The notes beneath the pieces are model-generated. The model saw only the letters and a list, made by a program, of their open reading frames with translations, ran no database searches and was not told the origin of the DNA. Below, piece by piece: positions 7,454 through 15,646 of a stretch of 47,878 bases of DNA (the stretch's first letter is position 1; every line of letters begins with the position of its first letter). The stretch lies in NCBI GenBank assembly GCA_900543915.1, contig UQTB01000016.1:1-47878 (forward strand), read 5' to 3'. The DNA is from an uncultured Eubacteriales bacterium (lineage in GTDB: Bacteria; Bacillota; Clostridia; Christensenellales; Borkfalkiaceae). A program made the position numbers and the translations under genes.

Positions 7454-10400
7454 CGAAGCAAAAGAAATACTTGCAAATGAATACCATATAGACAATTTTA
7501 CGTATCTGATTAAAGAATTGTTGTTGCCGGATTTTGTGGGCGAAAAACACGATGTTTCGTTCAGTAGCGAAATATTCACTTCTGTAAAACAGTTGGGCGA
7601 TTCCGTTGCCTGCAATTTAAGTGTTTTTGAAGTTGTCCTAAAAGACGGCGCACAAAACCGCCGTGTCGCTATTACGCAGGAAATGTTTAAAGTCTTGCGT
7701 GGTTTGCGTATAAATAACGCCGTAGTTGCTTTTACAAACGCAGATAAGCGTAATTTCCGCATTTCGCTTTTGACGAGTAAATACGAGTATGACGGCGAAA
7801 AAATAGTAAAAGTGCTTTCAAATCCCCGCCGTTATTCGTATAGTTTGGGATTAGGCACAAAAACCAAAACTGCGTATAAGTTCTTGATTGCGAAAGGCAA
7901 AGTCACCGACCTTAACGAACTTATTAACCGTTTCTCCGTAGAAGTCGTAAACAAACAATTCTATTCCGAAATAGCCACGAGTTTTACCGAACTTGTCGGT
8001 GGCGAGAGAGACGGAAAAACATACGAAAAACTGCTTAATCTTCACGGCACTGTCGATCACAACAAGTATGCAGAATTTGGCGTGCGCCTTATTGGTCGAA
8101 TTATGTTCTGTTGGTTTTTACGCGAAAAACGCAGCGAAAACAATATTCCGCTAGTTCCCGACGATATGCTCGCACTTGAAACGATAAGAGAAAAAGCAAA
8201 TTATTATCACGATGCTTTGGAACCGCTTTTCTTTGAACTGCTTAACACTTCGCATAAAAAGCGTAAGGCGTGTTTTAACACAGATTATTACAAATTAATC
8301 CCTTATCTTAACGGCGGTTTGTTCAGTCCGCATATTGACGACAGATATAAATTCGACTCCGTTAATAATTGCGGATTATACGGCGTTGTAACTATTCCTA
8401 ACGAGTGGTTTATAAAGTTCTATAATACGTTAGGGCAATACAACTTTACCGTGGACGAAAACACCGCTTACGATATAGAGCTTTCTATTGACCCCGAAAT
8501 GCTCGGCAGGATTTTTGAAAACTTACTTGCTGAAATAAACCCCGAAACCGGTGAAAACGCAAAGAAGAGTACGGGCAGTTTCTATACTCCAAGAGATATA
8601 GTTGATTTTATGGTCGATAGCAGTCTTTGCGAATACTTAAAAACAAAAACGGGCATTGACGGAATGAAGTTAAACGCACTTATCAGTTATTCAAAAGATG
8701 ATGACAATTTAGCCGTTTTCAACGAAGCCGAAAAGAAAAAACTTATTGACGCATTATATACTGTTACCGTTCTCGATCCCGCTTGCGGTTCGGGAGCTTT
8801 CCCTATCGGTATGCTTCAAAAGGTCGTTTATGTTTTGCAGGAAATCGATCCCACGGCAAACCTTTGGTTTGACAAAGCGACTGAAAACGTCGGTATACTT
8901 TTAAAGAAAGAGTTCGAAAAGAAGTTTAACGCAGGATCATTAAACTATATCCGTAAATTGAGCGTTATTCAGAACTCTATTTTCGGTATCGATATACAGC
9001 CTATCGCGGTCGAAATATCCCGTCTGCGCTGTTTCCTGTCGCTTATTATTGAAGAGAAGGTCGATGATACGGAAGAAAACCGCGGCATAAACCCGTTGCC
9101 CAACTTGGATTTTAAGTTCATTATCGCAAATTCGCTTATTACTTTGGATAACACAACGCAGTTATCTATATTTGAAAATCAAGATCATATCAAGATTTTG
9201 AAAGATATAAGAGAAGAATATTTCAATGCGGATAGCGAACGCCGCACGGAATTAAAACTTGAATTTTTACAAGTTCAGCAAGATATGTTGTTAAATACGA
9301 TCGCTAACTATCAAAAACAGGCGTCCGCGCGTTATCAGCAACTTTCAGAATGGAAACCGTTTGAAAACCAAGCGACTTCTTGGTTTGATTCTGAATGGAT
9401 GTTCGGAATTAAAGATGGTTTCGATATCGTTATTGGAAACCCGCCGTATCTTGAATCGAGACATTCAAACTTTTCGGAAAGTTTGAAAGATAAATTACAA
9501 GAACAATTACATATCAGATATGGCAAAAGGTTTGACTTAATTCCCCGTGGCTCTGATTTGTTGATATATTTTTATGAATTGAGCTTACGAGTTATAAAAG
9601 AAAACGGTATCAATGTCTTTATAACTCAAAACTCTTGGTTGGATACGGAATATGGATCGCAATTCCAAAAATATTTGAGGCAAAGAACTAATGTTTTATC
9701 AATAATAGATAGCGATTTTAAATCTTTTGAGACGGCAAACATTAATACTGTCATTACAATATTCCAAGGGAGAAAAGGATGCTCAAAAGACATCGTGTTT
9801 GCACGATTCCACGTTAGATATGGCGATTATAGACTAACTCAAGATGAAATTGATAAACAGTTTTCGTCATCCGCTACAATTAAAGTGTTTAAGACAAATA
9901 GTGAATTAATAAAATCATATAAATGGGGGTTTTTATTTAATAGCGATATAGAACTAATTGATTTGTTAAGTCGTTTGAGTTTTTATGGCAAAAAAGAAGA
10001 TGAATTGTTATGGCTTAAAGTCGGACAAGGCTTAAACATAACCAAAGATTATGCAAATAAAAAATACGCTTTGCCTACCGATATTAAACCGGCTGAATTA
10101 ATAGCTTATCTCAATGTAGATGAAAACGGTTATTATATATGGGATAAATGCGAAACATATCTTTTATCAAATAAAGAGATGTCAGAAGAAAGAGTATTGG
10201 TATTGAAAAGGGAAGGTTATACGATTTTTGATGAAAAGCACTGTAAACGCAATCGCCCGGCTTTGATTCTTCCGCGTGGAATAGGTAACAAACATTTTTG
10301 TTCGCTTAACAAAAATAATGGTTATTCAGCAAGCTGTGTTGACATTTATGTAACAAAAGCAGATAGAGTCAATAATTTGTGGCTCTTTATGAATACAACA

Positions 10401-10712
10401 TTGTTTTGGCTGTTAAGAGAAATTTCAGGGCGAAAAAGTTTAGGTGGCGGCATGCTTAAAGCTGAAGCAGTTGACTTAAAACAGTTTCCTCTTTATTTTG
10501 ATTTTGTTAATACAAATAAAATAAACGAGTTAATCGAACAAGCTGAAAACAAAAAAGTATTAAATTCACTTGATGAGATAGAGACAGAGTTCCATAAACA
10601 GATAGACGACTTATTCTATGCGGAACTTAATATTCCTACGAATATTCAAGAGTATATCAAGAGAAAATTTATAGAAAAATTTAATGCTCGCACACAAAAA
10701 TCGATTACATAA
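7440..10712 (+). CDS. Eco57I-like N6-adenine DNA methyltransferase with C-terminal target-recognition region
   Basis: The 1,090-residue protein starts at GTG 7440 behind GGAGG, overlapping the helicase gene. Motif I is DPACGSGAF (from Asp446) and motif IV is NPPY (from Asn667), the gamma-class adenine-N6 pattern. STGSFYTPRDIV near 380 is the typical lead-in of N6_Mtase/Eco57I proteins. The N-terminal 350 residues may hold an accessory or nuclease domain, but I see no confident PD-(D/E)xK triad. The region after about 700 is the likely target-recognition domain. With the helicase partner this suggests a two-subunit restriction-modification or modification-guided defence system in which nuclease activity may lie in the PLD domain. 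Exact subtype is uncertain. Confidence 0.85.
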   Translation: MITLDEAKEILANEYHIDNFTYLIKELLLPDFVGEKHDVSFSSEIFTSVKQLGDSVACNLSVFEVVLKDGAQNRRVAITQEMFKVLRGLRINNAVVAFTNADKRNFRISLLTSKYEYDGEKIVKVLSNPRRYSYSLGLGTKTKTAYKFLIAKGKVTDLNELINRFSVEVVNKQFYSEIATSFTELVGGERDGKTYEKLLNLHGTVDHNKYAEFGVRLIGRIMFCWFLREKRSENNIPLVPDDMLALETIREKANYYHDALEPLFFELLNTSHKKRKACFNTDYYKLIPYLNGGLFSPHIDDRYKFDSVNNCGLYGVVTIPNEWFIKFYNTLGQYNFTVDENTAYDIELSIDPEMLGRIFENLLAEINPETGENAKKSTGSFYTPRDIVDFMVDSSLCEYLKTKTGIDGMKLNALISYSKDDDNLAVFNEAEKKKLIDALYTVTVLDPACGSGAFPIGMLQKVVYVLQEIDPTANLWFDKATENVGILLKKEFEKKFNAGSLNYIRKLSVIQNSIFGIDIQPIAVEISRLRCFLSLIIEEKVDDTEENRGINPLPNLDFKFIIANSLITLDNTTQLSIFENQDHIKILKDIREEYFNADSERRTELKLEFLQVQQDMLLNTIANYQKQASARYQQLSEWKPFENQATSWFDSEWMFGIKDGFDIVIGNPPYLESRHSNFSESLKDKLQEQLHIRYGKRFDLIPRGSDLLIYFYELSLRVIKENGINVFITQNSWLDTEYGSQFQKYLRQRTNVLSIIDSDFKSFETANINTVITIFQGRKGCSKDIVFARFHVRYGDYRLTQDEIDKQFSSSATIKVFKTNSELIKSYKWGFLFNSDIELIDLLSRLSFYGKKEDELLWLKVGQGLNITKDYANKKYALPTDIKPAELIAYLNVDENGYYIWDKCETYLLSNKEMSEERVLVLKREGYTIFDEKHCKRNRPALILPRGIGNKHFCSLNKNNGYSASCVDIYVTKADRVNNLWLFMNTTLFWLLREISGRKSLGGGMLKAEAVDLKQFPLYFDFVNTNKINELIEQAENKKVLNSLDEIETEFHKQIDDLFYAELNIPTNIQEYIKRKFIEKFNARTQKSIT

Positions 10713-10764
10713 CATATGAACCGCAATCCTCGAAGAATACGTGATATAGCAAAGGTAAATCAAG

Positions 10765-11538
10765 ATGGAAACTATAAGAGAAAAATTAAAAACTATAATA
10801 GATGCAGGGCAAAAATATGTTGCTGTAACAAGTACTGATTTTATGCGTCCACATAATGGTGTTCATGATATTAGACATATACCAAGTGGAACAGATTACG
10901 AACAGTGGTTGCAAAAAGTGAAGACTTTTAATGAGCGATATTTAAAATCGCATCCATCCTCTTCCGACATACATACCGATATTTTTCATCATACAGAATA
11001 TACGGCTATGAAAGTTATGGGAGCATTGCAAAATGTCTATGAAGATGAAGAATTTTGGGATAATCAAGAGCAAAAAAACATTTCAGTTCCTATATATAAA
11101 ACAAAAGATATGACATCATATGATGTTTTTATTTCTCATGCAAATAAGGATAAAGTTGATTATGTGGACGAATTAAAAGCTTCATTGGAGAAATTAAAAA
11201 TCAAGATTTTTTATGATAAAGATTCTTTAGAATGGGGCGACAATTGGAAACAAAGAATTTTAGATGGTGTAAAAAAATCTGAATTTGCAATTATTGTTAT
11301 CTCTGGAAATTTCTTTGATAGAGAATGGACGGAAAAAGAATTAAACGAATTATTAAACCGGCAAAACAGGAATGGGCAAAAGATTATTTTGCCAATTTTA
11401 CATAATATTACGATAGAAGAATTACAGGCTAAATATCCTAAAGTCGCAGATATCCAAGCACTTGATTCAGCAAAATATTCTTGCGATGAAATTGCATTAA
11501 AGTTTGCCGAACAACTTATTAAACGATTAAAAACGTAA
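10765..11538 (+). CDS. TIR-domain protein with unrecognised N-terminal domain
   Basis: The 257-residue protein has a TIR domain over about residues 112-255: YDVFISHA at the first strand, a YDKDSLEWGDNW loop, and WTEKEL at 188-193. Glu192 aligns with the catalytic glutamate of NAD-consuming TIR enzymes such as SARM1. The first 105 residues (TSTDFMRPHNG, HIPSGTDYEQWLQ) match no family I know. Bacterial TIR proteins often act in antiphage defence by making cyclic ADP-ribose signals or depleting NAD. It lies 52 nt after the methyltransferase on the same strand, with a weak ribosome-binding site (AAAGG), and probably shares its transcript. An effector partner is not adjacent. Confidence 0.8.
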   Translation: METIREKLKTIIDAGQKYVAVTSTDFMRPHNGVHDIRHIPSGTDYEQWLQKVKTFNERYLKSHPSSSDIHTDIFHHTEYTAMKVMGALQNVYEDEEFWDNQEQKNISVPIYKTKDMTSYDVFISHANKDKVDYVDELKASLEKLKIKIFYDKDSLEWGDNWKQRILDGVKKSEFAIIVISGNFFDREWTEKELNELLNRQNRNGQKIILPILHNITIEELQAKYPKVADIQALDSAKYSCDEIALKFAEQLIKRLKT

Positions 11539-11713
11539 AAAGAATAATTTCTATAGCTCACAGGAGAAATACTGTGAACAATAAAACAAACGATATCACG
11601 TTAAGACGGCAACATTAGTAAACAAGTTAGAATTTTTAATTGGCTTTATTTATTGAGACGAGTAATTGTTTGCATTTTTTTGGAAAGAAAAACAAACCAT
11701 ACATAAAGCACAA

Positions 11714-11748
11714 AAAAGGACGACCGAGAAGTCTTCGGTCGTCCTTTT
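11714..11748. terminator. Intrinsic terminator downstream of the defence block
   Basis: A perfect 14-bp stem pairs AAAAGGACGACCGA (11714-11727) with its complement at 11735-11748, with a 7-nt loop and A- and T-rich ends. It lies 176 nt after the TIR stop codon and probably ends the plus-strand transcript. Confidence 0.75.
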
Positions 11749-11899
11749 ACGAACTCGCTGTTTACGCTGTTTTGATTTAATATTCCTGAAATTCCCCAAG
11801 AGTATCTAACATTTGACCTGTTTTTCAAAAAACAGGACTTGAACTGACGACTTCGTTTTAATCCCCGCCTGACACCTACAATTTAATATAAATCTTTTA

Positions 11900-11934
11900 A
11901 GAGAGAACAAGGATAAATGTTCTCTCTTTTTTTA
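11900..11934 (+). terminator. Intrinsic terminator ahead of the integrase
   Basis: AGAGAGAACA (11900-11909) pairs with TGTTCTCTCT (11918-11927) across an 8-nt loop, followed by a run of T. It would block readthrough into the integrase gene. Confidence 0.75.
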
Positions 11935-12010
11935 TGCCGTTTCGAGGGGTGATTTCCTATTTACGGTGAGAAAAATTATAATAATAACAGTAAATCGAAA
12001 GGAGTTTTCA

Positions 12011-12946
12011 ATGAAATACAAAGAATGGTTGGACGTATGGTTTGCGAACTACATAGAGCCTTCGTCTAAAACGAAAACGTGCGAAAGATATTCGGAGATT
12101 ATCGAAAAGCACTTGAAGGTAAAGTTGGGCGAGTACGAGCTTGAAGAACTGTCGCCCATCGTCATACAGAAATATATTACCGAACTTATGCAGTCGGGCA
12201 ACCTGACAACCGGAAAGGGGTTAGCGGCTAATTCCGTAAACGGGATTATTACGGTTATTCAGAACTCTCTGAAACTTGCGTATACGCTCGGAGAACTGAA
12301 AGAGTATACGACAGACAAAATCAGACGACCGAAAACGAAAGAGAAAGAAGTATCCTGTTTTTCGCTTGCCGAACAGAAGAAGATAGAGCAGGCGGCGTTG
12401 TCGAATAAGAAACGGAAATTCATCGGGATCGTGATTTGTCTTTATTCGGGTTTGCGTATCGGAGAATTGCTTGCGCTTACTTGGTCGGATATTGACTTCA
12501 CGAAAGGAACGCTTGCGGTGAACAAAACTTGCCACGACGGACGAGATGAAAAAGGGAATCTCTGCCGGATCACGGACTTGCCGAAAACAACTTCTTCCAA
12601 AAGAATGATTCCGCTTCCGAAGCAGTTGCTTCCCGTTTTGAAAGAGTATAAACGAAAAAGCATTTCGGAGTATGTTGTGGAATCGGAAAAGGGCGAGCCG
12701 CCTACGGTGCGATCTTATCAGAGAACCTTTGAACTTCTGCAAAAGCGTTTGCATATCGAGCGTAAAGGTTTTCACTCGCTTCGGCATACGTTTGCTACAC
12801 GCGCTTTGGAATGCGGAATGGACGTGAAAACATTGGCGGAGATATTGGGGCATAAAAACGCCACGGTAACGCTGAACAGATACGCCCATTCACTTATGGA
12901 ACACAAGCAGGATATGATGAATAAGCTCGGCAAAATTTTCAACTAA
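12011..12946 (+). CDS. Tyrosine recombinase (phage-type integrase)
   Basis: The 311-residue protein starts at ATG 12011 behind AAAGGAG; an upstream ATG in the same frame lacks a good ribosome-binding site. Residues about 5-95 form the SAM-like core-binding domain. The catalytic domain shows the complete active site: Arg149 (SGLRIGEL), His255 and Arg258 (HSLRHTFATR), His281 (LGHKNATVT) and the nucleophile Tyr291 (NRYAH). No AP2-like arm-binding domain is evident at the N-terminus, so it is a short integrase. It should catalyse site-specific integration or excision of part of this island. No adjacent excisionase gene is visible. Confidence 0.9.
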   Translation: MKYKEWLDVWFANYIEPSSKTKTCERYSEIIEKHLKVKLGEYELEELSPIVIQKYITELMQSGNLTTGKGLAANSVNGIITVIQNSLKLAYTLGELKEYTTDKIRRPKTKEKEVSCFSLAEQKKIEQAALSNKKRKFIGIVICLYSGLRIGELLALTWSDIDFTKGTLAVNKTCHDGRDEKGNLCRITDLPKTTSSKRMIPLPKQLLPVLKEYKRKSISEYVVESEKGEPPTVRSYQRTFELLQKRLHIERKGFHSLRHTFATRALECGMDVKTLAEILGHKNATVTLNRYAHSLMEHKQDMMNKLGKIFN

Positions 12947-12949
12947 AAA

Positions 12950-12976
12950 AGCCGTCTGTTAAAGCAATAGACGGCT
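12950..12976 (+). terminator. Integrase terminator
   Basis: AGCCGTCT (12950-12957) pairs with AGACGGCT (12969-12976) across an 11-nt loop. It begins a few bases after the integrase stop codon within an A-rich flank. The T-run is weak, so efficiency is uncertain. Confidence 0.6.
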
Positions 12977-13070
12977 CAAATATTACATTTATTATACCAT
13001 AAAACGGTAGTAAAGTCAATGTTCAGTGCTTTCGCGCGGTCAGAAAAGTAATAAAAATCATAAATACTCT

Positions 13071-13157
13071 CGATAGGTGTCCGAAGTCTACGGTTTTGTT
13101 CACCTATTGCTTTAATAGGCGAACAAAATTCTGCAAGATAATTCACCTATCGGGAGG
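13071..13157 (+). promoter_or_regulatory. Four mutually complementary arms in front of the SLOG gene
   Basis: Arm A is CGATAGGTG (13071-13079), arm B the stretch 13094-13108 ending CACCTATT, arm C 13114-13128 beginning AATAGGCG, and arm D CACCTATCG (13144-13152). B and C form a 15-bp hairpin with one mismatch. A and D pair perfectly over 9 bp and could enclose it. A with B and C with D can pair instead. D abuts the ribosome-binding site GGGAGG (13152-13157). This is either a leader RNA able to switch folds or a cluster of recombination or operator half-sites. Confidence 0.5.
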
Positions 13158-13164
13158 CATTGAA

Positions 13165-13635
13165 TTGGATATTTTTCGGGTTTCATTTATAGGTCACAGA
13201 GTGGTGGACGAGTACCGACAAGTCGAAGAAGAACTTGACGAAGTAATCGAATTACTGCACCGTAAATATGGGTTTATAGACTATAACGTAGGACGAAACG
13301 GCGAGTTTGACGAACTTGCCACACAGGCTGTCAGACGATTCAGAAAAGAATGGGAGGAGTGGTGCGAGCTTACACTTGTCGAACCGTATCCCGTGGCGAA
13401 CTTGGATATTATAGAGAAGTCTTATGATAGCGTTATTATCCCGACCGATAGGAAGTGCCATTACAAAGCGGCGATAGGAGAACGCAACAAATGGCTTGCC
13501 GAGAACTGCGATATGATGATCGTCTATATCAGGCGTGATTATGGCGGTGCGTATAAATGCTATAAGTACGCACAGGAACTCGGCGTGCCGATTATGAATA
13601 TAGCGGATAATATCAAAAATCAAGGCAAAATTTAG
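13165..13635 (+). CDS. SLOG-fold (YspA/DUF1273-like) protein
   Basis: The 156-residue protein probably starts at TTG 13165, seven nucleotides after GGGAGG; the frame is open upstream through the hairpin but has no better start. FIGHR near the N-terminus, a VGRNGEFDELA segment, the RNKWLAENCDMMIVYI strand and GGAYKCYKYAQELGVPIMNIA follow the pattern of SLOG-fold proteins of the YpsA/YspA group. These are single Rossmann-like domains thought to bind nucleotide-derived ligands and are frequent on mobile elements and in defence contexts. No effector domain is fused. Two related 21-bp dyads flank it and it has its own terminator, so it looks like an independent cassette. Confidence 0.75.
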   Translation: MDIFRVSFIGHRVVDEYRQVEEELDEVIELLHRKYGFIDYNVGRNGEFDELATQAVRRFRKEWEEWCELTLVEPYPVANLDIIEKSYDSVIIPTDRKCHYKAAIGERNKWLAENCDMMIVYIRRDYGGAYKCYKYAQELGVPIMNIADNIKNQGKI

Positions 13636-13690
13636 GTATCTGCAACGAGTTTGAGATGTTAGAGATAGAATGAATAAGAAACGAAATAAA

Positions 13691-13720
13691 GCCGCCTATT
13701 CGTGTAATAGGCGGCTTTTC
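13691..13720 (+). terminator. Terminator of the SLOG gene
   Basis: GCCGCCTATT (13691-13700) pairs perfectly with AATAGGCGGC (13706-13715) across CGTGT and is followed by TTTT. Its core repeats the hairpin in front of the same gene (13101-13121), with one stem base and the loop changed. Confidence 0.85.
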
Positions 13721-13801
13721 CTATACTATATTATACCATAAAAAAGAAGAAAGGTCAATATAAAGCCTTTTTGCGCAAGTGAAAATCTCGCATTTTTTCA
13801 T

Positions 13802-13981
13802 AAATCTTTTCGATATATATCCGATGTCGTATCGAAAATCATAGTAGAAAAAGACGGTACTGTAACCGTAGCAATGATTAACGGTGCGAAAATAAGTAAT
13901 AGGGAGGTAAACGATGCAGGCACAAGAGAGAAGAGTTGTAACGAAGATCGATGCCAATCCGATTCTTGCCAAGCAGAATGA
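13802..13981 (+). pseudogene. C-terminal remnant of a second serine recombinase
   Basis: In one plus-strand frame the region reads ...ISDVVSKIIVEKDGTVTVAM and then INGAKI before a divergent tail that ends at TGA 13979-13981. The alternating strand pattern with VEKDGTVTV and NGAKI is what the extreme C-terminus of large serine recombinases in Clostridia looks like. These genes commonly occur in tandem, with the next ATG overlapping the previous stop. Only about 30 recognisable codons remain; the rest was lost upstream. The 68-nt overlap with the intact recombinase supports former tandem genes. Confidence 0.5.
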
Positions 13982-15533
13982 CGAGAATAGTTTGTTGCGA
14001 GTTGCCGCCTATTGCCGAGTCAGCACGGATAGCGAAGATCAGCTTGAAAGTTACAAAGCGCAGGTGGCGTATTATACCGACGCAATAGCAAAAAATCCCC
14101 GGTGGAGATTCGTTGACATTTACGCAGACGAAGGCATTACGGGTGTAATGGCTAAAAAACGAACAAATTTTATGCGTATGATGCGCGATTGCGAAAAAGG
14201 GAAAATCGACCTTATCCTTACAAAGTCGGTTGCTCGTTTTGCGAGAAATACCGTTGACAGTTTGAATTATGTAAGACGACTGAAAGCAAAAGGAATAGGC
14301 GTATATTTTGAAGAACAAGCCCTTGATTCTCTTAAAACCGAAAACGAAATGGCGTTAGGTTTATATAGTGTCCTTGCCCAAGCGGAAAGCGAGAATATCA
14401 GCGCAAACGTGCGGTGGGGTATTCGTCAACGTATGCAGTCGGGGACATTTAAGTTCCGATATAATCTGCTCGGTTATCGAAAGGGCGATGACGGCAATCC
14501 CGAAATCGTTGAAGAGGAAGCGCAGTATGTTCGGGCAATCTTCAATATGTATCTCGACGGCAAAAGTCTTGATCAGATAAAATCATATCTTGAAGGCGAG
14601 GGCGTATTGACAAAGACAGGAAAAAACGTATGGAACAAGTGTATTATTCAAGCCATTTTGACAAATGAAAGATATTGCGGCGATTTGCTTATGCAAAAAA
14701 CGTTTACGGAAAATTGCATTACGAAAAAAGTAAAGAAAAACCGTGGCGAAATGCCGAAATATCTGATACGGGACAATCACCCAGCGATTATTACTCACGC
14801 GACGTTCAAAATGGCGCAGATGGAAATGGCTCGGCGCGGAAGCGTTAGAAAAAAGACTGATTCGGGAATTACGGAACAAGGGAAGTATAGCGGTAAATTT
14901 GCTTTGACAGATATACTTGTCTGCGGTGAATGCGGTAGCCCATACAGACGAAAAACATATAGTCGAAACGGAGAGAATAAAAGAGTTTGGCGTTGTTTAA
15001 GTCGGTTGGAACACGGAACGGAATTTTGTTCCGATTCTATCACCGTCGATGACGAAACGTTGAAAAAAACTATCGTTCGAGGTATCAGTAAAGCGATTTC
15101 GGATAAACAAGACGTTCTGAATTTAATATTGTCTAACCTTGCTTATGCGGTAACGGGAGAAGATGACACTCTTGAAATGTATGCCATCGAAAAGCAGTTA
15201 AAAACGTTAAGCGGAATAATGGACGAAACGATGGAACTTGCCGCAAGTTCGACGGGTGACGGAAAGCGGTTTCAGGAAGAAATGAAGTCGTTGAGTTCTC
15301 AAATGGTTGTTTTAAGAGAGCAACTTGAAATTATAAAAGGGCGGATTGATTCAAACAAGAAAGTAAATGAAGAAATAGAAAATATAAAGCAATGCCTGTC
15401 AGCCGACAGTCTTGATTTTTCGGAATATAACGATGTGACTATTCGTCGCCTTGTTGAGTATATCCGAGTTATGAAAGACAATTCGATTATCATCGTTCTG
15501 AAAGGCGGAATGAAAATACAAGAAAACATCTAA
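13914..15533 (+). CDS. Large serine recombinase (site-specific integrase/resolvase)
   Basis: The 539-residue protein starts at ATG 13914 with GGGAGG 5 nt upstream. The resolvase domain (about 28-175) has the nucleophile Ser37 in AAYCRVSTDS and the SVARFARN arginine motif. The recombinase domain (about 190-300) contains LLGYRKG and NERYCGD. A zinc ribbon follows with CGECG and a later Cys pair (WRCLS, EFC), then a coiled coil. All expected parts are present and in frame, so it is probably active. It lies at the right edge of the island and may have mediated integration of the adjacent segment at a specific short core site. Confidence 0.92.
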   Translation: MQAQERRVVTKIDANPILAKQNDENSLLRVAAYCRVSTDSEDQLESYKAQVAYYTDAIAKNPRWRFVDIYADEGITGVMAKKRTNFMRMMRDCEKGKIDLILTKSVARFARNTVDSLNYVRRLKAKGIGVYFEEQALDSLKTENEMALGLYSVLAQAESENISANVRWGIRQRMQSGTFKFRYNLLGYRKGDDGNPEIVEEEAQYVRAIFNMYLDGKSLDQIKSYLEGEGVLTKTGKNVWNKCIIQAILTNERYCGDLLMQKTFTENCITKKVKKNRGEMPKYLIRDNHPAIITHATFKMAQMEMARRGSVRKKTDSGITEQGKYSGKFALTDILVCGECGSPYRRKTYSRNGENKRVWRCLSRLEHGTEFCSDSITVDDETLKKTIVRGISKAISDKQDVLNLILSNLAYAVTGEDDTLEMYAIEKQLKTLSGIMDETMELAASSTGDGKRFQEEMKSLSSQMVVLREQLEIIKGRIDSNKKVNEEIENIKQCLSADSLDFSEYNDVTIRRLVEYIRVMKDNSIIIVLKGGMKIQENI

Positions 15534-15540
15534 AAGAGGG

Positions 15541-15571
15541 GAAGTCTGAAACATCTGTTTCGGACTTCTTT
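15541..15571 (+). terminator. Serine recombinase terminator
   Basis: A 13-bp stem with one G-U pair (15541-15553 with 15556-15568) and a 2-nt apparent loop is followed by TTT. It starts 7 nt after the recombinase stop and marks the last island feature before the composition change. Confidence 0.85.
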
Positions 15572-15611
15572 CTATAAATAATAAAAGCACGACATCGGAA
15601 GCATTTTTCTA

Positions 15612-15640
15612 TTGACTTTTATCATAAAAAGTGCTATAAT
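15612..15640 (+). promoter_or_regulatory. Strong promoter of a short non-coding transcription unit
   Basis: TTGACT (15612-15617) and a perfect TATAAT (15635-15640) are separated by 17 nt. No protein gene lies downstream on this strand; a terminator occurs about 130 nt later. This promoter would drive a short RNA starting near 15647. Confidence 0.75.
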
Positions 15641-15646
15641 AATTAT

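Larger units (their letters stand above)
11539..12010. other. Intergenic region between TIR gene and integrase
   Basis: No gene of credible length is present. A 14-codon frame (MNNKTNDITLRRQH) starts at a GTG behind CAGGAG near 11574 and may be the stump of a lost gene. Two perfect hairpins at 11714-11748 and 11900-11927 are annotated separately. An AT-rich stretch with a TATAAT-like box near 11977 precedes the integrase. The layout suggests a junction between two modules. Confidence 0.5.

Noticed and set aside
10716..10760. Short frame beginning MNRNPRRIRDIAKV between methyltransferase and TIR genes
   Set aside because: It looks protein-like at first but lacks a ribosome-binding site, runs out of frame into the TIR gene, and soon loses any recognisable pattern.
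11836..11872. Sequence resembling a tRNA T-arm (minus strand GTTCAAGTCCTG) upstream of the integrase
   Set aside because: The arm does not pair with a 7-nt loop, and no acceptor, D or anticodon arms can be built around it. At most a fragment of an attachment site.
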